Assembly: GCF_030247195.1 (NCBI RefSeq)
Contig: NC_080671.1
Coordinates: forward strand, 206,582,397 to 206,646,396
Source of the DNA: Topomyia yanbarensis
Lineage: Eukaryota > Arthropoda > Insecta > Diptera > Culicidae
Length of the DNA stretch: 64,000 nt
Reading direction: 5' to 3'
Notes under the pieces: generated by a model
What the model was told of the DNA's origin: nothing
Database searches by the model: none
The model's input: the letters and a program-made list of their open reading frames with translations, nothing else
In this document: in pieces, positions 19,376-31,113 of the stretch
Layout of the letters: each line of letters begins with the position of its first letter
How positions within the stretch are numbered: the stretch's first letter is position 1
Made by a program: the position numbers and the translations under genes

Positions 19376-19777
19376 ATTGATCCTTCCATCCAGGAATGGC
19401 AAAACATCATGTATACATCTTATCTCCCATATTTAGGTTATTTAATAACATTCCAAGAAATTACCGGACACTCTTTTTGCAATAATAAATCATGTCGAGT
19501 TTTCTTTTTGTTAATTAACAAAACAGTTAACATATTAGGTCTATACGAGAAAACTCTTTCGGATGGAAATATACCATCTTTTGTCAATCAATTTATAAAG
19601 TTATATAACAATAGATTTATCTGGACCTTCAAAATCAGCTCCAAAAGACCTGGATTCAGTAAAAACTTTTTTACCATTTCTTCTACCGTTTTTATACATC
19701 TCTCCGCCTGGCCATTACTAGCAGGATTATACGGAGGACAGTTTAGATTTTTGATTCTTTGTTTTTCTAAACATAGT
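19376..19777 (-). pseudogene. Integrase 3' fragment of the older gypsy copy
   Basis: The minus strand encodes the last part of a retroviral-type integrase core, with PPYNPASNGQAER holding the catalytic Glu, followed by a degenerate C-terminal region ending near the Transib-like element. The upstream part of the same integrase lies at 32653-32900. The two are separated by the 12.9-kb piggyBac-ended segment, and the reading frame resumes across it when one TTAA is counted once. An in-frame stop shows decay. Confidence 0.8.
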
Positions 19778-19842
19778 TTAACCCTTTCATGCCCAACTTT
19801 TTTTCTAGTGTATGTAGGGTTTCAAAACTATTTTTCCTTGAA

Positions 19843-21095
19843 AACGGTGAGGCTTCGCCTCATCAGAAACCGACACTAACACATTGTCGGAATAGATTAG
19901 CGCCGGCTTGACGCAAATCCCTTAAAACTAAAACACACTATGTGTTTCAATCAAACGACTGATCAAACGTGATGTCCCGTTCGAGCAGAAGTTCTGTTTA
20001 TGCCGATGAGACACAAGTGAAGCCGAAACTTGTCTTGGCTTAGCAGGCCTATGCGAAAGCACTATGCTATATTTCACCCTAAGGAGGAAAATTTGGTAAA
20101 AACCAAAATTTCTCACTAGGGTGAAAATTTGTTGGTAAAAACCAGTCTTTGTACAGGAGGGCACAAATCCTTATTTCATACTATGTTGCGTTTCGGCTTC
20201 GCCTCATCAGAAACCGACACTAACACAATCTATTCCGAAAATGTGTTAGTGTCGGTTTCTGATGAGGCGAAGCCGAAACGCAACATAGTATGAAATAAGG
20301 ATTTGTGCCCTCCTGTACAAAGACTGGTTTTTACCAACAAATTTTCACCCTAGTGAGAAATTTTGGTTTTTACCAAATTTTCCTCCTTAGGGTGAAATAT
20401 AGCATAGTGCTTTCGCATAGGCCTGCTAAGCCAAGACAAGTTTCGGCTTCACTTGTGTCTCATCGGCATAAACAGAACTTCTGCTCGAACGGGACATCAC
20501 GTTTGATCAGTCGTTTGATTGAAACACATAGTGTGTTTTAGTTTTAAGGGATTTGCGTCAAGCCGGCGCTAATCTATTCCGACAATGTGTTAGTGTCGGT
20601 TTCTGATGAGGCGAAGCCGAAACGCAACATAGTATGAAATAAGGATTTGTGCCTTCCTGTACAAAGACTGGTTTTTACCAACAAATTTTCACCCTAGTGA
20701 GAAATTTTGGTTTTTACCAAATTTTCCTCCTTAGGGTGAAATATAGCATAGTGCTTTCGCATAGGCCTGCTAAGCCAAGACAAGTTTCGGCTTCACTTGT
20801 GTCTCATCGGCATAAACAGAACTTCTGCTCGAACGGGACATCACGTTTGATCAGTCGTTTGATTGAAACACATAGTGTGTTTTAGTTTTAAGGGATTTGC
20901 GTCAAGCCGGCGCTAATCTATTCCGACAATGTGTTAGTGTCGGTTTCTGATGAGGCGAAGCCGAAACGCAACATAGTATGAAATAAGGATTTGTGCCCTC
21001 CTGTACAAAGACTGGTTTTTACCAACAAATTTTCACCCTAGTGAGAAATTTTGGTTTTTACCAAATTTTCCTCCTTAGGGTGAAATATAGCATAA
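19843..21095. repeat. 344-bp repeat unit: one inverted and three direct copies
   Basis: Direct copies start at 20241, 20585 and 20929 (period 344; the last is cut near 21092). An inverted copy occupies 19843-20230, giving a palindromic joint near 20230. Copies are almost identical, so the array is young. A 78-codon frame starting at GTG is repeated in three copies (minus 20164-19928, plus 20305 and 20649) but lacks an ATG and any known motif, so it is not called a gene. Confidence 0.85.
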
Positions 21096-21354
21096 CGAAA
21101 GGCCTATTTTCATAAAGATAGGTGCTTCCATGGTAGTGCTAGAAGCTGGTCAGTTTTTACCGTCTGATGCTCAATACATTTCTCATAGAATAATTGCAAT
21201 AGTCCAATTACGTGGAAAACGTAGCCAACGACAGTCTAAATTGATAAGTTTTATCAGTTTTCAATAATATTGCACCATAACGAAGATATATGAAAAAATC
21301 ATTTTCCTTCGTCAACGTAAACTGTCCCTGGCAGCACTGCTCCATCGGAATCCA

Positions 21355-21735
21355 ATCAGACTACACCGGATTCTGTTTTTGCACGCACTTTTTTTGCACG
21401 GATTTTTTTTGCACGACTTTTTTTGCACGGTTTTGCAGAATAACACGATTTTTATGTATAAAATACCTATTTCGATATACCAGTTTAATGATTTGATCAT
21501 CCCGTGAAAAAAAAACCGTGCAAAAAAAATCCGTGCTATTTCGAGAAACCGTGTAAAAAAAATCCGTGTTATTTCGAGAAACCGTGCAAAAAAAAATCCG
21601 TGTTATTTCAAGAAACCGTGTAAAAAAAATCCGTGTTATTTCGAGAAACCGTGCAAAAAAAATCCGTGGTATTTTGAGAAACCGTGCAAAAAAAATCCGT
21701 GTTATTTCGAGAAACCGTGCAAAAAAAATATTTTT
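21355..21735. repeat. 33-bp CACGG minisatellite in an inverted-repeat element
   Basis: Six to seven units of AAACCGTGCAAAAAAAATCC plus GTGTTATTTCGAG run over 21508-21735, preceded by inverted partial units at 21375-21440. The left edge CACCGGATTCTGTTTTTGCACG resembles, reversed, the right edge of the array at 24680-24980. Short ORFs here are produced by the repeat. Confidence 0.75.
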
Positions 21736-21740
21736 TTTTA

Positions 21741-22870
21741 ATAGGCATTTAGTAACGGCAGCTGAAAATTAATGGCATTGGATATTTGCAATACAAATGG
21801 GGATGATCTGCCAATGTGTAAAAATCACGTATTTTTCAATTTTAGGAAAAGAGTTGTTAATCAAAATTCAAGTTATGGTAGTTGAAAATCAATAATGTTG
21901 GGCTATGGTTTGTATAGGATTGTATGCTTTTTAGATATCATCAAATAATATTCCGGTTCATATATCACATCGCATTGGCCATGGAGCAATTGGTATTTGG
22001 CCAAGCTCCCCCGGGTAGTGCCACTACACAAAGTATATTAATTTTGCTTGTTCAGTTTGATAAGCTAGAAACTGATAGCGGAGATTTTAATATGCAGGGA
22101 TACGCAATACGTATTGTTTGGTCTGAGTAGATAACGACTGATGTTTCTTTATATCAACCAATTAGTGATCTCTGATTAAATAGAGCTTTCAAAGAGTTAG
22201 GAACAGGCACAAGTCTATTTTTTTACTGAGATGGGACAAGTTGGTGCTGGACCTGTGGCCTTCGTCTGGTATGATCCATTCTCGTTGGTACGGATGTGTT
22301 CATGACTGGTTTGTAGATGAGTGGTCCTACTTACAAGCGAATTGATCACTTCGCTTGGGTGGAGATATATGTGACTTCAGCTAGCTGTCGAGCTTGGATA
22401 TGTTAGCTGGTTCCAAGAAGATGTGCAGGACTGGCACCTACGAGAATGTTGATTGTTTCACTCGAGCTTTGGTTCTTGGAAATAACAAATCGCTTCCTCG
22501 GTGTGATATGCTCGAGTTGAATGCTTAGTGGTTGAAATGTGTTTGGAGGATTGGTGGTCTCCGAGAGCAGATGCGAATAACTCTGAAGTATCCAATAAAG
22601 GGAGATTGTATCTGTGGAACTGAAAAATATTGTCACTACTCTAGCATATTTTCCTAATGTATTGTACATCATAACAACTACCAATATCGACTATTTAGAA
22701 CAGAGATTTTCAAATTCTGTTATAAGATCGAGAAGAAATATAGAACAGTTGTAGTGAATAAAGTATTTGCGAATAAGGGCCAATACTGCTGGCATCTTTT
22801 ATCATATTTATTAATAGTCGATTGATCCGCTTCAGACCTAGGAGACGAAAGAAAAGAATAGAAACAAAGG
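21741..22870. other. Unrecognised noncoding DNA
   Basis: Only short ORFs without recognisable motifs (plus 21924-22130, minus 22403-22684). No repeat boundaries or RNA gene could be supported. Confidence 0.4.
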
Positions 22871-22881
22871 CGGTTCTAATT

Positions 22882-23052
22882 TTTTTTTTTTGTTTCGATT
22901 ATAGAGGTTTCAACCTTAAGGTCATTCGCCTCTTCGGGTTAGAAAAATCTCTTATGAAAAATTTCTAACCCTATGTGCGGGGTTGGGACTCGAGCCCAGG
23001 TGCGCTGCATACAAGGCAATCGATTTACCAATACGCTACGCCCACCCCCTTC
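22882..23052 (-). mobile_element. tRNA-derived SINE, full length
   Basis: A 171-bp SINE on the minus strand. A pol III A box TAGCGTATTGG (23028-23038) fits TRGYNNANNNG. A B box GGCTCGAGTCC (22986-22996) differs from the consensus at one base. The 3' end is an A run (T run on plus at 22881-22892). Direct repeats CGGTTCTAATT (22871-22881 and 23053-23063) form an 11-bp target duplication. It resembles mosquito tRNA SINEs such as Feilai from memory; the family name is not certain. Confidence 0.88.
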
Positions 23053-23063
23053 CGGTTCTAATT

Positions 23064-23665
23064 CTAAATTGGTTTAGTATAGATATAGACGACTCAAACG
23101 CACTGGCAGGAGAATATTTTTTAGAAGTAGACAAATTAGAGGACATCACACTTTTTGAGACACACATGCACAAAACTTTATCGTCCTCCTGAAGATCGGT
23201 GTTTAATTGGCAGATAGTCGCAATTTCGTACGATTTTGCAAAGTTTGCCTCGCGGGACGGACCGATATCCACCAAGGCATAGGTTGCAGTCGTTAAAAAA
23301 ACTAGATTCGCTAAGTGAAAAATAGCGAATTTTTCAACTTCAACTATATAGAATTTTTAATCAAACATTGCAAAATAGCAAATGCTGCCTCTTTCCAGGA
23401 AAGAGTATTTAATTAAGTAAAAGCCAATCAATAGGCCGTTGAAAATTGACAATTTCTGACATTTCAATTGCGCAAGAGTCTTTGCATCAAAATGATTTTT
23501 TTAGTTTTCATGAAAATTCTTTTAATGAGAAGATAACCATTTACATGAAAAAATCGCAAAAAAAATACAATTTTGATATTGTTGTCCCAGAATCGAACAA
23601 TGTTGTGTTTCTGAAGGGTATGTGTGATAGTGCATAAGCTTGTTAGTGCTAACGGCCAAATCGTA
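23064..23665. other. Unrecognised noncoding DNA
   Basis: No gene or repeat with visible ends. The short ORFs (for example plus 23446-23637) have no family features. Confidence 0.35.
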
Positions 23666-23669
23666 CGTT

Positions 23670-24212
23670 TATCAGCTGAAGAATAGCTTAGTTTGCGGAT
23701 AAATATTCGGATAATTATCCAGCTAAATCCCGCGAAGTGGTGAAATATAAAGTTCAATCCATAAAGTGCCTTTGCAGACGAAAAATTGCACTGATTTTAA
23801 TTCACCCGACGCTGTATTCATCGGTGTGTGCCCTTCAGTTTTTTTCATCTTTGCTTTTTACGGTGTTTACCGATTGTCATTGCATCCAAATGTCTCAAAA
23901 CACAAAAGTTGTGACACGTTCTGGTTCGACATCGTCTCTAAATATGATTGGCTCGCTAGCTAAACGATCTCGTGAAGATGTTTCAAAAAATGATGACGGA
24001 GGAATTACAAGCCTGGACGAATTATGGAGCAAAATGCAGACAATGTTATCTACCACTAGCGAAAGAATCGAGGCGAAAATTGAAAGCTGTAATGCTGCAC
24101 TGGAGAAACGGATCTCATGTTTTTGAACTCCAGCAATCTGAACTGTAACATTAAAAAAGATACATGTCTTACGTTACAAGGTATTCAATAAATAAATAAA
24201 TAAATAAATGTT
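23670..24212 (+). mobile_element. Short internally deleted LINE with AAAT tail
   Basis: A leader-like stretch is followed by a 78-codon ORF and then a 3' end of repeated AAAT (24188-24210), the tail type of many insect LINEs. The size, about 540 bp, implies that nearly all of ORF1 and all of ORF2 are missing, making it a nonautonomous relic. Confidence 0.55.
23890..24126 (+). pseudogene. N-terminal fragment of a LINE ORF1-like protein
   Basis: 78 codons starting MSQNTKVVTRSGSTSS. It has a basic, Ser-rich head and then an amphipathic helix (about 42-76, LWSKMQTMLSTTSERIEAKI) with the heptad look of the coiled coils in LINE ORF1 proteins. No RRM or zinc knuckle follows because the frame stops just before the AAAT tail. 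It could also be an unrelated small ORF; the tail downstream is the main argument for a LINE. Confidence 0.45.
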
Positions 24213-24670
24213 TCTTACCAAACTGTATATGACCGCATACTGTTCGAAAGGTCTAGTTTTCTTCGTTCAAAAAATGTTACAAAACCGAAAATCGGCTGAA
24301 AATGACAACGTAGCTAGTTTTGTTGTGGCAAAGGTCCCAAAAAATGTTTGTTTGCTTCAAATTTTCGTGTGTACATTACTTTGTATCGCATTTGTTACAC
24401 TAGTTCATTTTAAAAGTTTAAAATCACTGTAGCACAGTGTAATCTACAAAAAGTTAACAAACTCTAAATAGTTGAAACATTTTACCATTTTAACTATTGC
24501 TTTTCAAAGGACAATAATTTCTTTTAACGAATAAAAAAACTTACATTTTTCTAAAAAAAAAACCTCGAAAAATTAAAAAACTTCTACTGGGCACATTGAC
24601 AGCCCCCTTGTGCATTTAAAATGTCCAACAGTATTCATTGTTAAATACCATTAGAAAATAGCTGTTAAAT
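24213..24670. other. Unrecognised noncoding DNA
   Basis: AT-rich and without features I can support. Confidence 0.35.
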
Positions 24671-24679
24671 AAAAAAATT

Positions 24680-24980
24680 CAGATTTTTTTACACGGTTTC
24701 TCAAAATAGCACGGATTTTTTTGTACACGGTTTCTCAAAATAACACGGATTTTTTTTGCACGGTTTCTCAAAATAGCACGGATTTTTTTTGCACGGTTTC
24801 TCGCAATAACACGGATTTTTTTTGCACGGTTTCTCGAAATAGCACGGATTTTGTTTGCACGGTTTCTCTAAATAGCACGGATTTTTTTTACACGGTTTCT
24901 CGAAATAACACGGATTTTTTTTACACGGTTTTTTTTGCACGGAACGCATCCCCCGTGCAAAAAAAGAATTTGGTGTAATT
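24680..24980. repeat. Second CACGG minisatellite element, opposite orientation
   Basis: About eight units of CACGGTTTCTCAAAATAACA plus CGGATTTTTTTTG (33-34 bp). The unit is the reverse complement of the one at 21508-21735. The right edge (GTGCAAAAAAAGAATTTGGTG followed by TA at 24976) resembles the left edge of that element. Both probably belong to one family of miniature elements with internal minisatellites. Confidence 0.75.
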
Positions 24981-25539
24981 GCAATAACTTCAGTTCTAGA
25001 GCTGATCCTTGTAACTGTTAATACTCAAATTAAAGGCAGTAATAACATTAATGAGCCTTACTTGTTTTTGTGAGCAATTCTCGCATCAATCAAAAGTTAT
25101 AGCTGTTTAAAAACGCTTTTAATCCACCTAACAGTGTGATGAGACATTTCTTATAACTCTTATCACTCTCTTCGGATATTATATCGCTTGAGAACATTTA
25201 GAACATGATGCTTAGCGATGTTTTTGATAACACATACTACATGGGATAGTGGCAGGACTCAGAGAATCGCTCAAATCAGCATAGGACAACATCCAATCCA
25301 ATCAATCCAAAATGGGGAAATCTCAAACCAAATCAATGGGAAAGCGAAAAAATGGCCCATAATATAGACATACCAACGAATTATTGTTAATGCTCTGTTA
25401 ATAAAATATCTAAATTGTGGTGGGAAAACTGAATTTTCCTAAAAAGGTTATATATTGTACTGAGCCGAAAAAATCGAATTTTTTTTGAATCGATTTGAAG
25501 TTTATACTTTACTCAAATTTCCAACGCGACTGAGAACTA

Positions 25540-26212
25540 AGAAATCGACGCTTTTTCTTGAAAAGGGCGATACTAGCAATGATACCATTCAAAGAAAATC
25601 AACAGTGAATATTTCCAGACTTGGTTTTATTTCCTATTTAAGAACTATTGTGTTTTTTACAGTAGATTGCATGATTCAGTGATCGAAACCCAAAACTTCA
25701 TAAAGTATTTGAAATTATTAAAATAAAATTTGTTTTTGCTATTGAAATTGACAAAATGATAGTATCGCCCCTTTGGCGATTGTTTACTTTTCCGGTCCCA
25801 CCTATCAGCATTGAAGTATCGCCCTTACGTTTTTTTACAATAACTACCGTTCTACACCGCCGATTTCGTCCGTGTTTTTTCAATAGCGATCATTGTTACT
25901 ATTTACAGCTGGTATCAGCTTGATAATCCTAAAAAAAAATACGAAAATACCAGTTTCGCCTCTAAACTGCTGGCAAAAAAAGTATCGCCCTGTTTGTTTG
26001 CATGGAGCATGGAGGGCGAAACTTTAAATAAACAAACAAAAATACAGTTTCGCCCGTTGTATTTTTTGCTGTAGTTTAAGAAAGCAATATCGCAGAATCA
26101 AAATTTTTAGGTTAATTTGTTGCGTTTCAAAGCCCTCATTCGCATGTATGAAAAAAGCCTTATGTTCACATTTGTAAGTATCGCCCTTTTCACAAAAAAG
26201 CGTTGAAATGAA
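25540..26212. repeat. Inverted-repeat element with GTATCGCCC motifs
   Basis: Arms at 25540-25580 (CGACGCTTTTTCTTGAAAAG then GGCGATACT) and 26173-26212 are inverted copies. AGTATCGCCC or its variants recur between them (near 25760, 25818, 25980, 26172). Noncoding. Outer boundaries were not fixed. Confidence 0.55.
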
Positions 26213-26412
26213 ATCGCAGCTCCTGATATTTACTTCGACATCGACTTTTTCTAAAGATGACTTCCCAGTAGTATCCTTGATTTGAATTATTATCGCTAAT
26301 CCTAATGCCAAAGAACAAATAAAAACCTCTCGAAAACGAACCGTTTGGGAAAATCATCATCATTACTGGAATTTTCATTTTCACGAATCTTTTCGAGAAC
26401 CTTCCGTCACTT

Positions 26413-27099
26413 GCGCTAATGCACTGGGTGCACAGTGCTCTGAAAATCTAGCGAAATCGTCTTAGGGCACCAGCGGGTCTAATTCAGAGCCATCTGCGCG
26501 GCGAGTTAAATCTGTAAAGAATACTAAAAATTAATTTCTATTCCATAATTTTCAGTTCAGCAATTCGAGAGATCGTGCTCACCGCAAGCCATGGAAAATA
26601 GACTACGTTGTGAAGCGATGGTCACTATTTATTAAAAAATCACGGTTAAATAAAAAATTAAACTATTAAAAAATTCAAATAGTTTATAATTTTCACAAAC
26701 TTGTTTAATAAGCTTTCGTAACATTGTGTAGGAAAAAGCTGAAAATTTCAGTATTTTCTCTATCTGCAACATATAAACCCTTAAGTATACCAATTAATTG
26801 GTATACGAATTGGAATAGGTTCGTCAAATTTTGGAAGAAGTCTATAAAATAACCCCTTGAAAGCTACCTAAAAATTGTTGTAGTTCGATGCAATAAAAAA
26901 ATCCCTGAAAATGAAATGTACCTATTAATGTGAAACACAGTGAATAATACATACAATAAAGACCCATTTTTATCAATCTCATGGTGTATTTTAGGCTGAC
27001 AAAATGGGGACATTGACTAAATCGGGCATTTTTTTTTCTTTGTAATAAACTGAAGCTGTTAAAATATTCTTCCCGTCCCTTGATGTAGTCTGATAACTA
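26413..27099. other. Unrecognised noncoding DNA
   Basis: AT-rich sequence without ORFs or repeat ends I can support, up to the first hAT-like copy. Confidence 0.35.
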
Positions 27100-27107
27100 T
27101 TTCTGAT

Positions 27108-27628
27108 TAGAGATGGGCGAAACAGTTCACTTCGAAGAACCATTCCCGACTGAACAGTTCTGTAAAAAGAACTAGTTCAGATGAACCGTTCTTCCGTTCA
27201 GCTGATATTTTACTTGTATCTAGCGAATGTCTCTCAAAACATTCGATTCTTGGAGAGGAACCAAACAGATGCTGCCCAAACTATTATACCCCTGTATGCT
27301 TAACAAGTTCATCAAGGGTAGCGATTTCTTCATGATGTATAACTAGAGAAATAGAGAATGTGATGAGTCGTTCGCTTGTGAGTCGTTCTTCGCCGGTTTC
27401 ATTCTGGGAGAGCACAGAGAGCGGTTTGTGGGACGGCAAGTCGGTTCATTTTCTTTCGTTCGCCTAAAAATCGATCCGAGAAATTCGCCAAACGGCTTTG
27501 GGTCAGGTTCAGTTCTTTCACTTTGAAGAGAATTGAGAACTACCGTTCTTTTAAAAAGAACTTCCGTTCGCTCATTCTCTTCTAAGAACCAGTTCACTTG
27601 AACCGTTCGCGAAAATGACCCATCTCTA
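27108..27628 (+). mobile_element. hAT-like miniature element, copy 1 (521 bp)
   Basis: Ends TAGAGATGGGCG and GACCCATCTCTA are inverted. TTTCTGAT flanks both sides (27100-27107, 27629-27636), an 8-bp duplication as in hAT elements. Nearly identical to 29976-30498 and to the reverse of 29023-29545. No transposase; the 154-codon minus ORF across it is not a known protein. Confidence 0.88.
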
Positions 27629-27636
27629 TTTCTGAT

Positions 27637-28404
27637 TATGATGAACTTATTATTTTTGCATATTTCCATCTTCATGATAAGGAAAACATACTCAAGAAAG
27701 GATTTACTCGAATTCAGTCTTGTTCGTCTGCTAGAGCCCATCAAACATATGTTCATATTTGGCTGATACAATCCGGGTTTCAATGTATTATAATAGATAT
27801 TCAGCATTCGAAGAAGTTTCTTGTGAACGAGTGTAGAACGACTTTGTTTCTACTTACTTGAAGTCAGCGGCGTAACCATAAATTCGGCTTGGTGGGGGTT
27901 TGGTGAAAATCGATCTTACTGTCCAAACGGCATAATTCCGAAACCGTAATTTTGGAAGTTTTAAAATTATGCAGAATTAATTTTTCAGAAATTAGTAGCA
28001 GAGTTCGTGTCTTTAGCGAATTTGTTGAGACTTTATTGTGGTCATGAATATTAACCTGAGAAAATTCACCATAAATACTTCTTGGACGATATACCGTCAA
28101 AATTATTTTATCAAATGATGTGCTGTTTAACGTTTGTAAAACTCATCGTAGATTCTAAACCTCCGAAATTGGCGGTTTCAAAGTGATGCTATCTTGACCT
28201 TAAATTACTGTTTTTAAACATTTGACCTATACATATAATTGGTCATACAACAAAAATCAAATGCTCATCGAAATCGATCAGAACCTGCTAGAGTCGAATG
28301 GAAATCGTCATTTTTCATAAATTTCTCTCTACATTCGGAAAGTGTTATCCTCGTTATTAATCATATTACGTTTTCGTCTCAACTCGACGCATTCCCAACA
28401 TAAA
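27637..28404. other. Unrecognised noncoding DNA
   Basis: Between a hAT-like copy and the repeat at 28405. Nothing specific seen. Confidence 0.35.
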
Positions 28405-28768
28405 AACCTGTTTTAATCCACCTAGTGGTGCAATTGTGCTTGTCTCATTTGTTCAGACTACGATTCCATGGCTGGTTATGTTCAATACAATGGTGGAAAT
28501 GAATATTACATGTTCAGTACGATTTGCACATACATACAATGGATCGACAGCCACGATCTTGAGATACTATGTGATACTGAAACATCGCTTGAAACAAGCG
28601 GCGGATCATGGAGAAAGATCCGAGAGTTGCCGAAAATTTTCAACTTGTTAATTTAGTTAGTTTTAATTTTAAAGTAGCATCCTCTCACTGCATACTCCCT
28701 CCGGGCCGGTATGATTGACGATTTTTAGAGTGATTGCATAACCTTTCTATATGAGAAAGGCAAAAATG
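28405..28768 (-). mobile_element. Short copy of the CCTTTCTCATAT repeat family
   Basis: The left edge AAAAACCTGTTTTAATCCAC and right edge CTATATGAGAAAGGCAAAAA are the reversed ends of the large block at 33123-38128. A reduced 364-bp copy keeps both ends and lacks the tandem middle. The ends do not match one another as perfect inverted repeats. Class unknown. Confidence 0.65.
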
Positions 28769-29022
28769 TACCAAAGTCCAAAAAAGTCAATTTTTGTCAA
28801 ACATGTCAATGTTTCATGCATTTTAAAGTCATTTGGCATGATATGATTGATTACAGAACTCTGGAATTTTCTATTGGAATGTTTTCAGGCAGGAATTTGA
28901 TACTGATGCAATTAGACAACTGTGAAATCAAGACCAATAGATCAGTTACATATCAGGACCCCATTCCGACAATTTATCAAAAGTCCTCATAATGTTTACA
29001 ACAACAGGTTATCAATCTACGG

Positions 29023-29545
29023 TAGAGATGGGTCATTCGTTCGCGAACGGTTCAAGTGAACTGGTTCTTAGAAGAGAATGAGCGAACGGAAGTTCTTTTT
29101 AAAAGAACGGTAGTTCTCAATTCTCTTCAAAGTGAATGAACTGAACCTGACCCAAAGCCGTTTGGCGAATTTCTCGGATCGATTTTTAGGCGAACGAAAG
29201 AAAATGAACCGACTTGCCGTCCCACAAACCGCTCTCTGTGCTCTCCCAGAATGAAACCGGCGAAGAACGACTCACAAGCGAACGACTCATCACATTCTCT
29301 ATTTCTCTAGTTATACATCATGAAGAAATCGCTACCCTTGATGAACTTGTTAAGCATACAGGGGTATAATAGTTTGGGCAGCATCTGTTTGGTTCCTCTC
29401 CAAGAATCGAATGTTTTGAGAGACATTCGCTAGATACAAGTAAAATATCAGCTGAACGGAAGAACGGTTCATCTGAACTAGTTCTTTTTACAGAACTGTT
29501 CAGTCGGGAATGGTTCTTCGAAGTGAACTGTTTCGCCCATCTCTA
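29023..29545 (-). mobile_element. hAT-like miniature element, copy 2 (523 bp)
   Basis: Reverse orientation relative to copies 1 and 3. ATCTACGG duplicates flank it (29015-29022, 29546-29553). Ends TAGAGATGGG/CCCATCTCTA. Very high similarity to the other copies. Confidence 0.88.
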
Positions 29546-29975
29546 ATCTACGGATCAGATAATTGTTATTGTAACATTGAATTAAATCAGTCTGCATCAA
29601 TACATTTTCAACTTCAATCCAATTTTTTTTGGGTGTGGTGGGGGGGGGGTTGTATGGTGTCAAACCCCGAAACCTTCTCCTGGCTACGCCGTTGCATGGA
29701 GTTATTTATTTCGCTTTTCATTTTCCGATATGTTTCAGATCGATCCGATGGTCATAAGTTAGAAAAATTGCAGTCAGAAGGTTCGCACAAATGAACATTT
29801 TTGCACTGATAAGTTATCAAGTTCCTTCCAGACAACTTGGAAGTGTTCGGTGATTATTTCTAGCGGTTGTAGATAGAAAAATAATGTTTGGCTTATTTCA
29901 ATGGATTATTACTATATTGAACAATAAATAGGCGACAAAGAGTAATCCACAAACAACAAGCCATAACTTTTAAAG

Positions 29976-30498
29976 TAGAGATGGGCGAAACAGTTCACTT
30001 CGAAGAACCATTCCCGACTGAACAGTTCTGTAAAAAGAACTAGTTCAGATGAACCGTTCTTCCGTTCAGCTGATATTTTACTTGTATCTAGCGAATGTCT
30101 CTCAAAACATTCGATTCTTGGAGAGGAACCAAACAGATGCTGCCCAAACTATTATACCCCTGTATGCTTAACAAGTTCATCAAGGGTAGCGATTTCTTCA
30201 TGATGTATAACTAGAGAAATAGAGAATGTGATGAGTCGTTCGCTTGTGAGTCGTTCTTCGCCGGTTTCATTCTGGGAGAGCACAGAGAGCGGTTTGTGGG
30301 ACGGCAAGTCGGTTCATTTTCTTTCGTTCGCCTAAAAATCGATCCGAGAAATTCGCCAAACGGCTTTGGGTCAGGTTCAGTTCTTTCACTTTGAAGAGAA
30401 TTGAGAACTACCGTTCTTTTAAAAAGAACTTCCGTTCGCTCATTCTCTTCTAAGAACCAGTTCACTTGAACCGTTCGCGAACGAATGACCCATCTCTA
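29976..30498 (+). mobile_element. hAT-like miniature element, copy 3 (523 bp)
   Basis: TTTTAAAG duplicates at 29968-29975 and 30499-30506; the same ends as copies 1 and 2. Compared with copy 1 it keeps CGAACGAATGACC near the right end where copy 1 has CGAAAATGACC. Confidence 0.88.
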
Positions 30499-30506
30499 TT
30501 TTAAAG

Positions 30507-31113
30507 TATTCAAAATTGATATTTGAAGTCTTCAGTAAAGTTATTCGCAAAAGTAAGAGCTACAAATTTACTGAAGGCATCATTTCGATATAATCACTTC
30601 CATGAAAATTTGTGAAAATATCTCACTCATAGGGGAATTAATCAGCAAAATCACAATACCAAAAGAAAGGGCATATTGCCTCCATCAAATTCTCCGAAGA
30701 TACTATTGACCTAAAATAAGCCGTTTTGGCGTTAATAATTGTTTTTGGTCATATTTCTGGCAATGGGAAATGATAAAAATCTTTCGTCTGCATTTAATTA
30801 TAAATATCTCTTTTGATAATAGTCCGATAATAGATAATATTTCAACAATCTATAGCTTGTTCGAAAGGTATTCGTTAAAGCTGTCTAAAAACATATAAAT
30901 TGTTAATCTATATTGTCAATTTCGGCAGATAATTAAAAAAACAGCAAAAAAAGCCATTTTTACGCATTCAAACATTCATATCTTGGAAACTAAACATCAG
31001 AATCAAAAACAAATTAATAGCGTTCTTACTGTTTTTTAGTTCTTTCATTTAAAATTGGTTTGGATAAGCCATTGCCATTGCTGAGAAACACGAATGAGAA
31101 TTTGTCCGTTACA
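30507..31113. other. Unrecognised noncoding DNA
   Basis: No ORF or repeat edge supported between the third hAT-like copy and the TA-flanked element. Confidence 0.35.

Noticed and set aside
19337..19879. 180-codon plus ORF
   Set aside because: The minus strand encodes integrase here. The plus ORF spans the Transib-like end, the integrase and the piggyBac-like end, so it is composite by chance.
20305..20541. 78-codon ORF conserved in three copies
   Set aside because: Starts at GTG and is conserved only because the 344-bp units are recent duplicates; no motif.
27343..27807. 154-codon minus ORF
   Set aside because: Crosses the border of the hAT-like copy into unrelated flank; no domain.
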